Positions 36,144 to 45,656 of a stretch of 64,000 bases of DNA are shown here, piece after piece (within the stretch, counting starts at the first letter, position 1; each line of letters begins with the position of its first letter). The position numbers and the translations under genes were made by a program. The stretch covers positions 682,001-746,000 of the forward strand of contig JALHNJ010000001.1 of assembly GCA_022843585.1 (NCBI GenBank). The letters are read 5' to 3'. Below the pieces are notes generated by a model that saw only the letters and a list, made by a program, of their open reading frames with translations, was not told the origin of the DNA and did no database searches. The stretch is from Chitinophagaceae bacterium. GTDB lineage: Bacteria; Bacteroidota; Bacteroidia; Chitinophagales; Chitinophagaceae.

Positions 36144-37172
36144 ATGAAAATGAATTTTTTAAAAATAGGCTTATGTGTGGTTTTTGCGGGTCTTTTGACT
36201 GCAGATGCCAGTGCGCAGCGTACACCCAGAAAAAGAAATACAGGCGGTACGCAACCTACAACTCCTACTCCGGGTAATACTGAGCAGCAGCAGAATAATA
36301 ATAACCAGCAGCCGTCAGGTTATGATCCATACGCCAATCTACCGATTGAGTATGATACAACCGGAACCGATAATACATTGAAAAAATCTTTGAGAAATGA
36401 CAATGCCTTTGATAAAGGCAATCTTACTCAACGGGTTCCATTGCCTTACGAGCATTTACGTTGGGACGATGCCCTCTATGCAGAAAAAGTATGGAGAGAG
36501 CTTGACCTCCGTGAGAAAATGAATAAGACATTCATGTACGAGGCAGTAGATGATAATGGAAGCCAGATTTTTGTAAGTATGTTGATGAATGCGGTACAGA
36601 AAGGAGAAGTAACAGCATTTGCTGATGACAGGTTTACTACCCCAATGTTAGTAGCTGATGTTCAACAGCTGACTTCAGGTAAAAATGACACCGTTGCTAA
36701 GTATGATATTAAGCAAATTGATAAAATAGTTGGTTATGTAGTTACCAGATCTAGCTTTGACCCTAAAACTGTAACAAAAATCCGTTTGAAAGAAGAATGG
36801 GTTTTTGACAGAGAGTCAAGCAGAATGTTTGTTCGCATATTAGGTATTGGATTACTTAAAACTGAGTATTTCCCTAACACTACTAAAGAAAGAGGTACTT
36901 CCAACTTGTTCTGGGTTTATTATCCTGATCTAAGACCCATTTTAGTTAAAGCAGAAGTTTATAATCCTAAAAACATGGGACAAAGCCGCATGACATGGGA
37001 AGAGCTTTTTGAAAGCCGCATGTTTAGCAGCTATATTGTAAAATCTACTTTGGATAATCCAGGTAACAAGATGATAAGAAATTATATCAAAGACCCAATT
37101 CTTGGATTATTGGAGGGAGATAATATTAAAGAGAAGATCTTCAATTTTGAACAAGATCTATGGTCATACTAA
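36144..37172 (+). CDS. gldN: Type IX secretion ring protein GldN
   Basis: Periplasmic partner of GldK in the type IX secretion ring, 342 residues. A signal peptide (LKIGLCVVFAGLLTADASAQ) is followed by a Pro/Thr/Gln/Asn-rich linker (about residues 25-55). The folded GldN domain has LPYEHLRWDDALYAEKVWRE, KEEWVFDRESSRMFVRILG and FWVYYPDLRPILVKAEVYNP in overlapping parts. It is the last gene of the operon, with a strong terminator 31 bases downstream. Confidence 0.92.
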   Translation: MKMNFLKIGLCVVFAGLLTADASAQRTPRKRNTGGTQPTTPTPGNTEQQQNNNNQQPSGYDPYANLPIEYDTTGTDNTLKKSLRNDNAFDKGNLTQRVPLPYEHLRWDDALYAEKVWRELDLREKMNKTFMYEAVDDNGSQIFVSMLMNAVQKGEVTAFADDRFTTPMLVADVQQLTSGKNDTVAKYDIKQIDKIVGYVVTRSSFDPKTVTKIRLKEEWVFDRESSRMFVRILGIGLLKTEYFPNTTKERGTSNLFWVYYPDLRPILVKAEVYNPKNMGQSRMTWEELFESRMFSSYIVKSTLDNPGNKMIRNYIKDPILGLLEGDNIKEKIFNFEQDLWSY

Positions 37173-37202
37173 TTGAAAGACTAAGTAGATATATAAGATA
37201 TT

Positions 37203-37230
37203 AAAAAAGCCCCTTTTTAGGGGCTTTTTT
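37203..37230 (+). terminator. Terminator of gldKLMN
   Basis: AAGCCCC and GGGGCTT pair around a TTTTTA loop, with A-run before and T-run after, so it can work in both directions. It lies 31 bases after the gldN stop. Confidence 0.85.
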
Positions 37231-37354
37231 AATGGCTAACTATTTAATAGATAATCAATAAAAAACTTTCGAAAATCGTAAAAGTCCTATAGGATAATTG
37301 GATAATTGTCGTATTTTCGTCTCGGTTTTTCATAGGATATTGGATTTTAAAAAC

Positions 37355-37390
37355 GGGGCTGAATTTCTATTCTGGCCCCACTTTTTTTTT
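37355..37390 (-). terminator. Bidirectional terminator downstream of uvrC
   Basis: GGGGC (37355-37359) and GCCCC (37375-37379) enclose a 15-base loop. A run of nine T residues follows on the plus strand and GTTTTT on the minus strand. It lies just beyond the minus-strand uvrC stop, in the convergent gap with gldN. Confidence 0.65.
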
Positions 37391-37416
37391 AGCCTGAGCC
37401 TGACCAAGGGCAGTTA

Positions 37417-39234
37417 TTATTCCTTGCTAAAATAACGTACTACCAACTTGGCTTTTGCAATGCCTATTACTTTTCCAATTTCAATTTCACCTTTCCCTTC
37501 TCTAATAACTTCTCTGATATTTTTAATAGACCTAAATTCTTTCAATAACTGGTCGGCTGTTGCTACTCCAATACCCGGTATACCTTCCAGTTCATTCTTA
37601 AAAGTGCCCTTACTACGTTTAGCCCGGTGGAAAGTAATGCCAAAGCGATGCACCTCATCCCGGATACGGCGAATGAACTTTAAACTGCTGCTGTTGTAAG
37701 GCAGTTTAAGTGATTCTTTATCTCCGGCAAAGAATATTTCTTCTTCATTTTTAGCAAGCCCTACTACGGTTGTTCTTCCGCCTACATCCAATTCATCTAT
37801 AGCTTCCATAGCGGCGCTTAACTGGCCTTTTCCGCCATCTATTATAACTAACTGCGGAAAAGGCTGCACTTCCTCCTGTAGCCTTTTATAGCGACGAAAA
37901 ACCGCTTCTTTCATGGTGGCAAAATCATTAATGCCTTCCACCGCTTTTACATTAAAATGGCGATAATCTTTTTTACTGGGTATTCCATCTTTAAAACAAA
38001 CCATGGCAGATACCGGGTAGCTTCCCTGGAAGTTGGAATTGTCGAAACACTCAATATGTACGGGAGTTTCTTGTAGCTGCAAATCTTTTTGAACCTGTAT
38101 TAAAAGTTGCAGCTTGTCGGCGTTTTTATCATCCAGGCGAAGCCGTTCTTTGTTCTTCAATTCGTCCATAAAATGCTGCACATTTTTTTCTGCCAATTGA
38201 AGCAATTTTTTTCTATCACCTCCTGTGGGAACAGTTACTTTTAACTCCACCGCCGGATAATCAATTGAAAACGGAACTACAATTTCTTTGGCATCACTAT
38301 TAAATGTGGTTCTTAGTTGTGCTATAGAAAAACTAAGAATTTCTTCCACCGATTCATCCAGGTGAGTTTCTACTTTATTGGTTTGTGTTTGTATAATGGC
38401 GCCATTTCTAACCATCAGATAATTGACCCAGGCCGTATCAAGCTCTTTTAAAATATAGAAAACATCCAGGTCGCCGGCTTTTGCATTGGCAACTACGGAG
38501 CGGGATTGGTAATTTTCGAGATAATCAATTTTCTTTTTTACCAGCTCAGCTTTTTCAAATTCCATAGAAACTGCTTGTTGTTTCATCTCCTCTTTAAAAT
38601 GGCGAATAACAGCTGTAAGATTTCCCCGCAAAAGATTCTTTAGCTGTGCTATATTTTTGTCATAATCTTCCAGGATTTGGAAACCCTCACAGGGGCCTTT
38701 GCAGTTGCCCAAATGATATTCCAGACACACTTTAAATTTCTTTTTTTGAATGTTCGACTCAGTAAGATTAAGCGTACAGTTACGAAGCTGTATTGTTTGC
38801 TTAATGAACATAAGCAGTTCTCTCACTCTTTTCACAGATGTATAAGGACCGAGATATTCAGAGCCGTCTTCTATTTTATTTCTTGTCAGATAGACTCGGG
38901 GAAAAGGTTCTTTTTTTATAACGATATATGGGTAGGTTTTATCATCCTTCAGATTAATATTAAATCTCGGCTGAAATTGCTTGATCAATGTGTTTTCTAA
39001 TAGAAATGCGTCCTGCTCTGAATTGACGATTGTAAACTCTATACGGGCTATGCGTTGTACCAGCTCATGTGTTTTGTAACTGGTAAACGTTTTAGAAAAA
39101 TATGAGCCCACTCTTTTTCGAAGATGTTTGGCTTTTCCTACATACAATAACTGGTCGGCAGTATCATAGTATTTATAAATACCAGGCTGTGTTGGAATAG
39201 TAGATGCTATATGTTGAAACTCTGCAGGAGTCAT
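37417..39234 (-). CDS. uvrC: Excinuclease ABC subunit C
   Basis: Nuclease that makes the 3' and 5' incisions in nucleotide excision repair after UvrAB loading. The N-terminal GIY-YIG domain reads QPGIYKYYDTADQLLYVGKA. A UvrB-interaction segment (AVSMEFEKAELVKKKIDYLE) follows. The RNase H-like nuclease domain (HIECFDNSNFQGSYPVSAMV, IDGGKGQLSAA) and C-terminal helix-hairpin-helix (LEGIPGIGVATADQLLKEF) complete it. The 605-residue length is full. Its ATG overlaps the stop of the upstream lipoprotein gene by 4 bases (ATGA), so the two are translationally coupled. Confidence 0.95.
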   Translation of the reverse strand: MTPAEFQHIASTIPTQPGIYKYYDTADQLLYVGKAKHLRKRVGSYFSKTFTSYKTHELVQRIARIEFTIVNSEQDAFLLENTLIKQFQPRFNINLKDDKTYPYIVIKKEPFPRVYLTRNKIEDGSEYLGPYTSVKRVRELLMFIKQTIQLRNCTLNLTESNIQKKKFKVCLEYHLGNCKGPCEGFQILEDYDKNIAQLKNLLRGNLTAVIRHFKEEMKQQAVSMEFEKAELVKKKIDYLENYQSRSVVANAKAGDLDVFYILKELDTAWVNYLMVRNGAIIQTQTNKVETHLDESVEEILSFSIAQLRTTFNSDAKEIVVPFSIDYPAVELKVTVPTGGDRKKLLQLAEKNVQHFMDELKNKERLRLDDKNADKLQLLIQVQKDLQLQETPVHIECFDNSNFQGSYPVSAMVCFKDGIPSKKDYRHFNVKAVEGINDFATMKEAVFRRYKRLQEEVQPFPQLVIIDGGKGQLSAAMEAIDELDVGGRTTVVGLAKNEEEIFFAGDKESLKLPYNSSSLKFIRRIRDEVHRFGITFHRAKRSKGTFKNELEGIPGIGVATADQLLKEFRSIKNIREVIREGKGEIEIGKVIGIAKAKLVVRYFSKE

Positions 39235-39809
39235 TCTTGGCTATGATCATTCCAGGTAACCCTGGTAGTAGTAACTATTTCTGGTTTTCCGGGTTGTTGC
39301 GTTGTAGTGGTAATAAGAAAGCTGTGGTCTACTTGCCAAAGCATTTTCTTTTCCAGGTATCCATTTCTGTCACTTTTTACACTTTCAATAATAATGTTAT
39401 TCACTTTATCACCGATGGCAATATTGGGTGTAACCAGTATTTCTTGTTTTTGGATTTCTTCTTTTTCGGGTTTTTGAGGTGTGTAGGTAATAATGACTCT
39501 ATTTAATAGTTCATCAAACCTGGTTTCTTCATTATATCTTTTGGCAATTTTTTGAACGGATAAGTCCGGTATATCCAGAAAATCTTTTGCTTCAGCCCTA
39601 AAATTTTCACGGCTTATATAGAAAGTATCGCTGTGCAGGCTATCTGTTGTAACCACTTTTATAATAGCATATAAAGAAGTATCAATATGTGTAACTTGTT
39701 TTTCAATAAGAGAAAGTACGGAAATGAATTTCTTTGGTTCCCCTTTTTCTTTTCCCTTACAGGATGTAAATAATGTAACAATTGCGAAAATGAATAAAGA
39801 GTTTTTCAT
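39231..39809 (-). CDS. Hypothetical lipoprotein upstream of uvrC
   Basis: A 192-residue exported lipoprotein: signal peptide MKNSLFIFAIVTLFTSC with lipobox Cys17, then a charged KGKEKGEPKK tail and a soluble domain rich in strands (TSLYAIIKVVTTDSLHSDTF type). I do not recognise a family beyond small Bacteroidota lipoproteins. The ATG at 39809 is chosen over an upstream ATG because it places the signal peptide at the terminus. It overlaps uvrC by 4 bases. Confidence 0.65.
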   Translation of the reverse strand: MKNSLFIFAIVTLFTSCKGKEKGEPKKFISVLSLIEKQVTHIDTSLYAIIKVVTTDSLHSDTFYISRENFRAEAKDFLDIPDLSVQKIAKRYNEETRFDELLNRVIITYTPQKPEKEEIQKQEILVTPNIAIGDKVNNIIIESVKSDRNGYLEKKMLWQVDHSFLITTTTQQPGKPEIVTTTRVTWNDHSQE

Positions 39810-39911
39810 GTGTATAAAAATTTCAAAACTTATGTAAGCCATAAAATTAGCGAAAAAAAATCCCGTACTGATTTAACAATACGGGAGATTATAAGCAGTT
39901 TGCCAGGGAAA

Positions 39912-41429
39912 TTATTTATTAATGACTACAGCCACTTTTAATCCATAGTTCATGAGGTGTTCTTTTACAGGGTATTTTTTATAAAAGCTCGATAGCACCT
40001 GGTAGCGAATTTGTGGCCCAATTTTCCAATCTAATTTTTTGGTTGAATATCCTGCAAAAATTTCGAAGCTTGAATTTAAGTTCCAGTCCCGGGTAAGTGA
40101 AGGAAGCTTGGCATAGTTCTTAAAATCAGTGGAAATAATATATGCTCTGTCAATTAACGTGTAAGTTGGTTGAATGGTACCGCCTATTCCCAGGTAACCA
40201 TTATTGGATTTAAGCCGGGCAAGTTTCAACTCTGCACCAATTGGTAATGAAGCTGAAACATAATAATTAGACAGCCAATGTGGTTTTGTATAGCTTTCCT
40301 GGGCTCTATAATTTGTTTGGATAGTAGAAACGGAAGTTCTTCCATATTCGCTGCTCATTGCTATTCTTGCATCTTCCCGTTGGTAAGGATAAGCTTTAAT
40401 ATCATACTTGCTTACGTTTAATTGCAAGCCCGTGGTGAATTTTAAGTTTTTGGAAATTGGAAACCCAATATTGAAACCTGCCTCCAAACCAACATCAGGT
40501 TTGTGGGTAACCACATCATTTATATTTTCATTAATTGAACTGTTGGCAGGAGCATTGTTGGCCTGGGAATTAAGTAAGAAATTTTTATTTTCTGATAGTT
40601 TGCGGTAGCTGATAGTCGGTAAGAAATAAATCTCCCAGGAAGGTTTTCTTTTTTTACCAAGTCTTATATAGCTATTCGTTACACTTTCAATCGTTAAAGG
40701 ATATATGTCATTTTTTTCAACCAATGATTTTTCTTCAGTAGTGATAGATTGCTTTACCTCTTCCTTGCTGTATTCATCACTATCAATAATTGAGATGGAC
40801 AGTTCACTGTTACTTTTTTCAGGTGTTTTGTTTGTTGATGCTAGAGGCAGGACATCTGGTTGGGCAGATGTTACAACAGGGGCAGCTTGTTTTTTTGAAA
40901 TTGCTGCAGCGGCTTTACTATTATTGATTGCAACAGGGGGATGATTAGAAACATTTGTTGCCGTTACGGGTAATTGCAAAACTGGCTCATCTTCAGTCAC
41001 ATTATTTTCAGCGGAGGTGATTAATAAATCAATGGAAGAATTAACCGGCGTGCCAGCATCAGCCAGGAAAAGATTTTCTTGTTGATTGTCCGGTGATGCA
41101 ACAAAAGAAGGCTTATTGTTGATAGCTTTTACCGGAGCAATAACGAGTTCGGGTATTTCATACTCTTGTTCAATAAATTCTTTTGTAGTAGTAGTAACAG
41201 GAGTGCTGGCTAGTTGTTCTTGTTTGCTGGATGGACTGAGAAGCATTATCCAAGTTACAGCGGCCGTAGTAAGTAATAACAAAGAAAGACCTATGCCATA
41301 CCAACGTCTGCGGGTGTGTAAGGTATTATGAATACCATTCCACACCTTTTCCGAAGGAAACATCCGGTATTGGTCAGCACTTTGCTTTACAAACTGCTCA
41401 AAATCCCTGTTATTGAATCTATTTTCCAT
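39912..41429 (-). CDS. Putative envelope-spanning anti-sigma factor (Dma-like)
   Basis: A 505-residue protein with an unusual layout. Residues 1-40 are a cytoplasmic segment (NNRDFEQFVKQSADQYRMFPSEKVWNGI), followed by a basic stretch, a single membrane helix (about 43-65, YGIGLSLLLLTTAAVTWIML) and a long low-complexity, Ser/Thr/Pro-rich periplasmic linker (70-250). The C-terminal 240 residues have beta-barrel character (SWEIYFLPTISYRKL, VGLEAGFNIGFPIS, YLGIGGTIQPTYTL, GPQIRYQVLSSFY). It follows an ECF sigma gene by 33 bases. The design matches the dual-membrane-spanning anti-sigma factors reported in Bacteroides. The anti-sigma role is inferred. Confidence 0.7.
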   Translation of the reverse strand: MENRFNNRDFEQFVKQSADQYRMFPSEKVWNGIHNTLHTRRRWYGIGLSLLLLTTAAVTWIMLLSPSSKQEQLASTPVTTTTKEFIEQEYEIPELVIAPVKAINNKPSFVASPDNQQENLFLADAGTPVNSSIDLLITSAENNVTEDEPVLQLPVTATNVSNHPPVAINNSKAAAAISKKQAAPVVTSAQPDVLPLASTNKTPEKSNSELSISIIDSDEYSKEEVKQSITTEEKSLVEKNDIYPLTIESVTNSYIRLGKKRKPSWEIYFLPTISYRKLSENKNFLLNSQANNAPANSSINENINDVVTHKPDVGLEAGFNIGFPISKNLKFTTGLQLNVSKYDIKAYPYQREDARIAMSSEYGRTSVSTIQTNYRAQESYTKPHWLSNYYVSASLPIGAELKLARLKSNNGYLGIGGTIQPTYTLIDRAYIISTDFKNYAKLPSLTRDWNLNSSFEIFAGYSTKKLDWKIGPQIRYQVLSSFYKKYPVKEHLMNYGLKVAVVINK

Positions 41430-41462
41430 AACACAGCGGTCAGTTTAGGATACGGTTTAAAA

Positions 41463-42044
41463 TCAACGCTGACTAACGGCAGCAAGCCAATCAAATTCAG
41501 TTTTCGGTTTTTGTAATATTCTTTTTCTGATCAAAATATCTTCAAGCATTGCTTTAGCCCTGGTGTACTGGCTTCGGCTGGTGCTTTCTTCTATATCAAG
41601 CATATTCGATATTTCCCGGTGACTATAACCTTCTACAGCGTAGAGGTTCAATACTGTTCTATAACCAATAGGCAACATCCGGATACACTCTACTACTTGT
41701 TTTGCCTGTATAATTGCCGGTACACTATCCTCTCTTACCTGTATTCCCGTTGCATGAATAATATCCACACTCTCATTGAACTTTTTATTCTTTTTCAGGA
41801 TATTGATACAAGTATGTACCACAATCCGTCTTATCCAACCTTCAAATGCACCTCTACTCTCAAAAGTGTGTATCTGCAAAAAAACTTTAATAAATCCTTC
41901 CTGAAGCATATCCTCAGCATCCTCCCGGTTGTGAGCAAATCGATAGCATACAGCCAGCATTTTGGGACTGTACTTATTGTACAATTCCCGCTGTGCGGCG
42001 GCATCATTATTCAAACAACCTCTAAGTATGGCTTCCTCGGTCAT
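41463..42044 (-). CDS. ECF-type RNA polymerase sigma factor
   Basis: Sigma-70 family factor of 193 residues. Region 2 is near 20-85 (AVCYRFAHNREDAEDMLQEGFIKVF, GAFEGWIRRIVVHTCINILKK) and region 4 near 125-180 (LPIGYRTVLNLYAVEGYSHREISNML, STSRSQYTRAKAMLEDIL), written here in parts. It is the first gene of a pair with the envelope-spanning protein, the normal order for a sigma and its regulator. It would respond to an envelope signal carried by that protein. No clear -7 box is visible upstream. Confidence 0.9.
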   Translation of the reverse strand: MTEEAILRGCLNNDAAAQRELYNKYSPKMLAVCYRFAHNREDAEDMLQEGFIKVFLQIHTFESRGAFEGWIRRIVVHTCINILKKNKKFNESVDIIHATGIQVREDSVPAIIQAKQVVECIRMLPIGYRTVLNLYAVEGYSHREISNMLDIEESTSRSQYTRAKAMLEDILIRKRILQKPKTEFDWLAAVSQR

Positions 42045-42269
42045 AATTTACTTTGGCTGCCTGTAATTTAGACATTTTTTTGGAACGAATGCTGCATAGA
42101 AAAGTAAAATTTCAGTAGAGTTCCGATTGTTATTTTTCGCTTGTGGCGGGGATTACAGCGGGTTTATACTATTTGTCTATTCAAGAAGGTTCAAAAAAAA
42201 ATGCTGAAACGGTTGTTTACTGCATTTCTAAAAAAATAGCAAGTGAACAAATTGATACAATATCGGATA

Positions 42270-42836
42270 TCAGGGCTGTGCTTTTTTGCTTTTGCGGAGT
42301 CTTTTTGGGCCATACCAAAGCCACATACCAGTTACGATCAGCATAAAAAGGCTTAGGCCCATAATGACTGTATAGCTTATTTTAACCTGGTCATTACTGG
42401 TGCCAAAAATTTTATCGAGAATGGAACCATCATGAAGTTTTTCAATGAAATCACTTCTTCTTTTTTCTATGACTAATAATTGCCCGGTAGTGCCATCTAA
42501 CTGCAAACCCTGAAAATGATCCTTGAAAGTAAATTTCACAATGCCTTTATCAGGACGTACATCAATTCTATCTACCTCTGTTGAAAGATTTCCCGGAACG
42601 GAGTCTTTCATAAAACGAATAGCATTTTTTTGCAAGCTATCCAAACTTAACCAGGTGCTTAGATCGGCAGATACACCTTTTTTGGTTGGAGCCAACAAAC
42701 CTGTTTGTTTTTTGATACCTAATAATATTCCGGTAATGGAAATAACCAAGAAAAACACAAATAAGAAGATGGCAATTTTTCGATGGAGCCAGCGAAACCA
42801 TCTTATCCATTTTGCTTGTTGCTTAGTATTACTCAT
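42270..42836 (-). CDS. PepSY domain membrane protein
   Basis: PepSY-associated transmembrane protein of 188 residues. The first helix lies near 18-40 (IAIFLFVFFLVISITGILLG) with a basic RWLHRKIA segment before it. A periplasmic PepSY domain (about 60-150) follows, with VRPDKGIVKFTFKDHFQGLQLDG, and a second helix near 160-178 (SYTVIMGLSLFMLIVTGMWLW) ends the protein. Such proteins often accompany TonB-dependent metal receptors and may act as reductases or export helpers. It follows the receptor by 43 bases on the same strand, separated by a hairpin. Confidence 0.78.
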   Translation of the reverse strand: MSNTKQQAKWIRWFRWLHRKIAIFLFVFFLVISITGILLGIKKQTGLLAPTKKGVSADLSTWLSLDSLQKNAIRFMKDSVPGNLSTEVDRIDVRPDKGIVKFTFKDHFQGLQLDGTTGQLLVIEKRRSDFIEKLHDGSILDKIFGTSNDQVKISYTVIMGLSLFMLIVTGMWLWYGPKRLRKSKKAQP

Positions 42837-42848
42837 AAATTAAAAATG

Positions 42849-42873
42849 AAGGCCTGTCCTGCAGACAGGCCTT
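42849..42873 (-). terminator. Hairpin between TonB receptor and PepSY gene
   Basis: AAGGCCTGTC and GACAGGCCTT form a perfect 10-base stem around CTGCA. On the minus strand it is followed by CATTTTT. It may attenuate the downstream PepSY gene. The GGCCTGTC/GACAGGCC core resembles short dispersed palindromes seen in this group. Confidence 0.6.
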
Positions 42874-42879
42874 TGTGAT

Positions 42880-45087
42880 TTAAAGAGATGCTCTTATTGA
42901 AATAATAAAATTAGAACCAGCCGCTACAATACCAGATGAGTATGGACGATAACGCTGACTGGTCATATTTTCCCAACCAGTTGTTATCGCCAGGTTTTTT
43001 ATACCCTGGTAGGATGCTTTTAGATTCAATGTGTACCAATTTGGTGAATAAGGTTTTCCATTTTCATCCTTTGCATAAATATCTGTCTTAGCTTGCTCTG
43101 AGGGAGCCAAATCTTCATTTTTTACCTGGCTGTTGTACATTGCAGAAGCTTCAACAAATATTTTTTTCACCCGGTAGCGTAAGGAAGTGCTTCCATAAAA
43201 AGGTGGAGCATGCCGAAGTGCTACCTGTTCGTTTTTTGTATCATCCGTTTCTTTACCATTTATCCAATTAGCATGGCTGGTCAATGAAAAGTTGCTGGTG
43301 AAGAAAAATTCTGTACTAGCCTGCAATCCCCATACAGTAGCTTTGGCTACATTTTGTAATGCTTCTACACGGCTTAGTACTCCATCAAAAAATATACTGT
43401 CTTCCCCATTAAAAGTTGTGGGGCGACGTACGATAGCATCATTTAAAATGGTATAGAAACTATTCAATTCTATCCGGAATTTATTAGGAATGTTCTTTGA
43501 CAATCCAGCTTCAAAATTCCAGGCATACTCCGGCGTAAGATTCGGATTGGGTACAGTAATGTTTCCGGGTACACTTTCAAACAGTTTGCCAATATCGTCC
43601 ACATTCGGCATACGATAACCGGTGGAGATATTTCCATTCAATTGCCAGCCTGCTGCCGGACGAAATACCAACCCTGCATTACTCGTTAATGCACCATCTT
43701 TCAACTCGGCTTTTTCATAAGGGAAGTTGATGAAAGTAGTAACAAATTTGGCATCCAATGTATTATAGCTATACCGCAAGCCTGTAACTAAAGTGAGTTT
43801 TGGTTGCACATTGATCTTGTAGCTACCATACACACCCATTGTGTTCCATGTGCTACCATCCGGATACCTGCTTACATAGGGAGTGACGGCATTGGTAGAA
43901 ATATTTGTCCTCTCTCCAAACGATCCAACTTTGTTGTGTACATACTCAACCCCATAAAACAATTGCCCTTTACCAATACCTTTGGTAGCATCCCAGTTGG
44001 CACATATAGCATCAACCTGTTCAATTTGTTTGTTACGGTTATTGTTGTTCCTGGTTCGGTCAATGCGGCTTTCTTCATAATTCTGATACGCAAGCGTAAA
44101 ACGGGCATCATCATAAATGCTTGTTTTTTTGCTGTGCATGATCTGAAGGTTGTGCATTCTCCAAAGCATAGGGCCGTAATACCATTCAGCAAAACGAAGT
44201 GCCCCATTCCGGTATTGAATCAACCGGTCGTATCTTGGGGCATCTCCTGTGCCAGCATACGTAAAACTGTATTGCATGTCCCAATATTGATTTGGCTTGA
44301 AACGAATTTTTTGTAAAAAATTTGTTTGTTTGTAGCCACTAAAATGTTGAATACGGGGGTCTGTATTTTGTACAATTACATCTGCATTGTTTTGCCGTTC
44401 TACATATTCTGGTCGCAGGTAACTATCCTGCCCGCCATTTTTCCCCATTTTTAAATCATCAAAATCACTGAATGAAAAAGAAGTAAGAAAAGACCATTTT
44501 TTGAAACCCACATTGATGTCGGCGTGGATGGTTTTTTCTTTATTGGCAGTTGAATAGCGACTGATAAGATTGCCTTTCACTAATACTTCGCTGTCTTTCG
44601 CAAATTGTGCATTCAATGTATGAAAATCCATAACACCACCAATGGCATCACTTCCATAAATAAGTGAGCCGGGGCCAAAAACCACTTCAGCAGTTTCTGT
44701 ACTTAATGGATCAATGCTAATTACATTCTGCAAATTGCCACTACGGTAGATGGCATTGTTCATACGAACACCATCTATCACCAACAGCACACGATTGGTA
44801 GCAAACCCACGTATCATGGGGCTTCCTCCTCCCAATTGGCTTTTTTGAATGTAAACGGTTCCTGTTTGCCCTAATAGATCAGCAGAAGTTTGAGGATTGT
44901 TTCTCAAAATATCAGGCCTGTTAATTTTGACAATTTTGTTAGGAACCTCATTTAATTTTTGTTCCCATTTATTTACGGAAACAATTACTTCACCCATTGT
45001 TTTTTCTGCCAGTGTATCTTGTTGAGTATAGCCGCATACTGATATGCACATAACGCATAACAGAGCAAGCACATACTTATTGCTCAT
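42880..45087 (-). CDS. TonB-dependent receptor of a haem/metal operon
   Basis: Outer membrane receptor of 735 residues. A signal peptide (LALLCVMCISVCGYTQ) is followed by a TonB-box-like VIVSVNKWEQ and a plug with GGGSPMIRGFATNRVLLVIDG and TAEVVFGPGSLIYGSDAIGG in parts. The MIRGFATNRVLLVIDGVRMN pattern resembles the haemoglobin/haem and copper receptor subgroup. The barrel ends with NFIISIRASL. It is transcribed after the Cys-Cys-tailed membrane protein gene (38 bases) and before the PepSY gene. Substrate is inferred as haem, iron or copper. Confidence 0.85.
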   Translation of the reverse strand: MSNKYVLALLCVMCISVCGYTQQDTLAEKTMGEVIVSVNKWEQKLNEVPNKIVKINRPDILRNNPQTSADLLGQTGTVYIQKSQLGGGSPMIRGFATNRVLLVIDGVRMNNAIYRSGNLQNVISIDPLSTETAEVVFGPGSLIYGSDAIGGVMDFHTLNAQFAKDSEVLVKGNLISRYSTANKEKTIHADINVGFKKWSFLTSFSFSDFDDLKMGKNGGQDSYLRPEYVERQNNADVIVQNTDPRIQHFSGYKQTNFLQKIRFKPNQYWDMQYSFTYAGTGDAPRYDRLIQYRNGALRFAEWYYGPMLWRMHNLQIMHSKKTSIYDDARFTLAYQNYEESRIDRTRNNNNRNKQIEQVDAICANWDATKGIGKGQLFYGVEYVHNKVGSFGERTNISTNAVTPYVSRYPDGSTWNTMGVYGSYKINVQPKLTLVTGLRYSYNTLDAKFVTTFINFPYEKAELKDGALTSNAGLVFRPAAGWQLNGNISTGYRMPNVDDIGKLFESVPGNITVPNPNLTPEYAWNFEAGLSKNIPNKFRIELNSFYTILNDAIVRRPTTFNGEDSIFFDGVLSRVEALQNVAKATVWGLQASTEFFFTSNFSLTSHANWINGKETDDTKNEQVALRHAPPFYGSTSLRYRVKKIFVEASAMYNSQVKNEDLAPSEQAKTDIYAKDENGKPYSPNWYTLNLKASYQGIKNLAITTGWENMTSQRYRPYSSGIVAAGSNFIISIRASL

Positions 45088-45125
45088 AAATAGTTATTAG
45101 TATAAAGAATATTGTTTGCTATTTA

Positions 45126-45656
45126 TTAGCAACAAGCCTTGGGTGGAGGTGTAACTATTTCTTTATACTGGCTAATAGAGTTTTGCGAAGTATAAAGATT
45201 AAAACAATGATGAGAAATTGATATGTTTAAATCTAAAGAAGTCGTATTGTAAAAACCAGGAAGATGTTTAAAAAATTGAGCAAGTAATTTGTTTTGTTCA
45301 GTAGTGTTTCCTGTAGCTTTTCGTTCTTTTTTTACCAACTCTGTTTCGTCTTCATCATATAAACCGGTAAAAGTATATACGCCGTTTTCCAATTTTTTAG
45401 AATGAATGTCAAACATGTGTTCGTTTACCCAAATTTCATGTTTATCCATCCATATCACTTTTTCTTCCGGCAGTACAATAGTTTGAAGTTTATCTGTTTC
45501 CAGTTTTTCTTTCATTCTTTCCCGGATCTCTCTTTTTTGCATTACCACAAATAAAAGAAATAGGATTGGTGCCAGCCCAAGCAATAAAAAGAAGCCACTT
45601 ATTATTTTTCTGCGGTTGTTTTTCACGGAAGAATTAGTGATGAACAAATGTACCAT
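45126..45656 (-). CDS. Hypothetical membrane-anchored protein with C-terminal Cys-Cys
   Basis: A 176-residue protein with one N-terminal membrane helix (IISGFFLLLGLAPILFLLFV, about 19-38) and a periplasmic domain (WMDKHEIWVNEHMFDIHSKK, then ENGVYTFTGLYDEDE). The end reads HHCFNLYTSQNSISQ then TPPPKACC, giving one internal Cys, several His and a terminal Cys-Cys pair. I do not recognise a family. The Cys/His content and location between a CxxCH haem-binding-type gene and a TonB receptor suggest metal or haem handling. Its start abuts the stop of the upstream gene (1-base overlap). Confidence 0.65.
   Translation of the reverse strand: MVHLFITNSSVKNNRRKIISGFFLLLGLAPILFLLFVVMQKREIRERMKEKLETDKLQTIVLPEEKVIWMDKHEIWVNEHMFDIHSKKLENGVYTFTGLYDEDETELVKKERKATGNTTEQNKLLAQFFKHLPGFYNTTSLDLNISISHHCFNLYTSQNSISQYKEIVTPPPKACC

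Noticed and set aside
37300-37390. Possible small RNA before the second terminator near uvrC
   Set aside because: A promoter-like TATTTTCG and a strong hairpin are present, but the hairpin is better explained as the bidirectional terminator between convergent gldN and uvrC.
42143-42346. A 67-residue plus-strand frame beside the PepSY gene
   Set aside because: It overlaps the PepSY coding region by about 77 bases, has no family signal and looks like chance.
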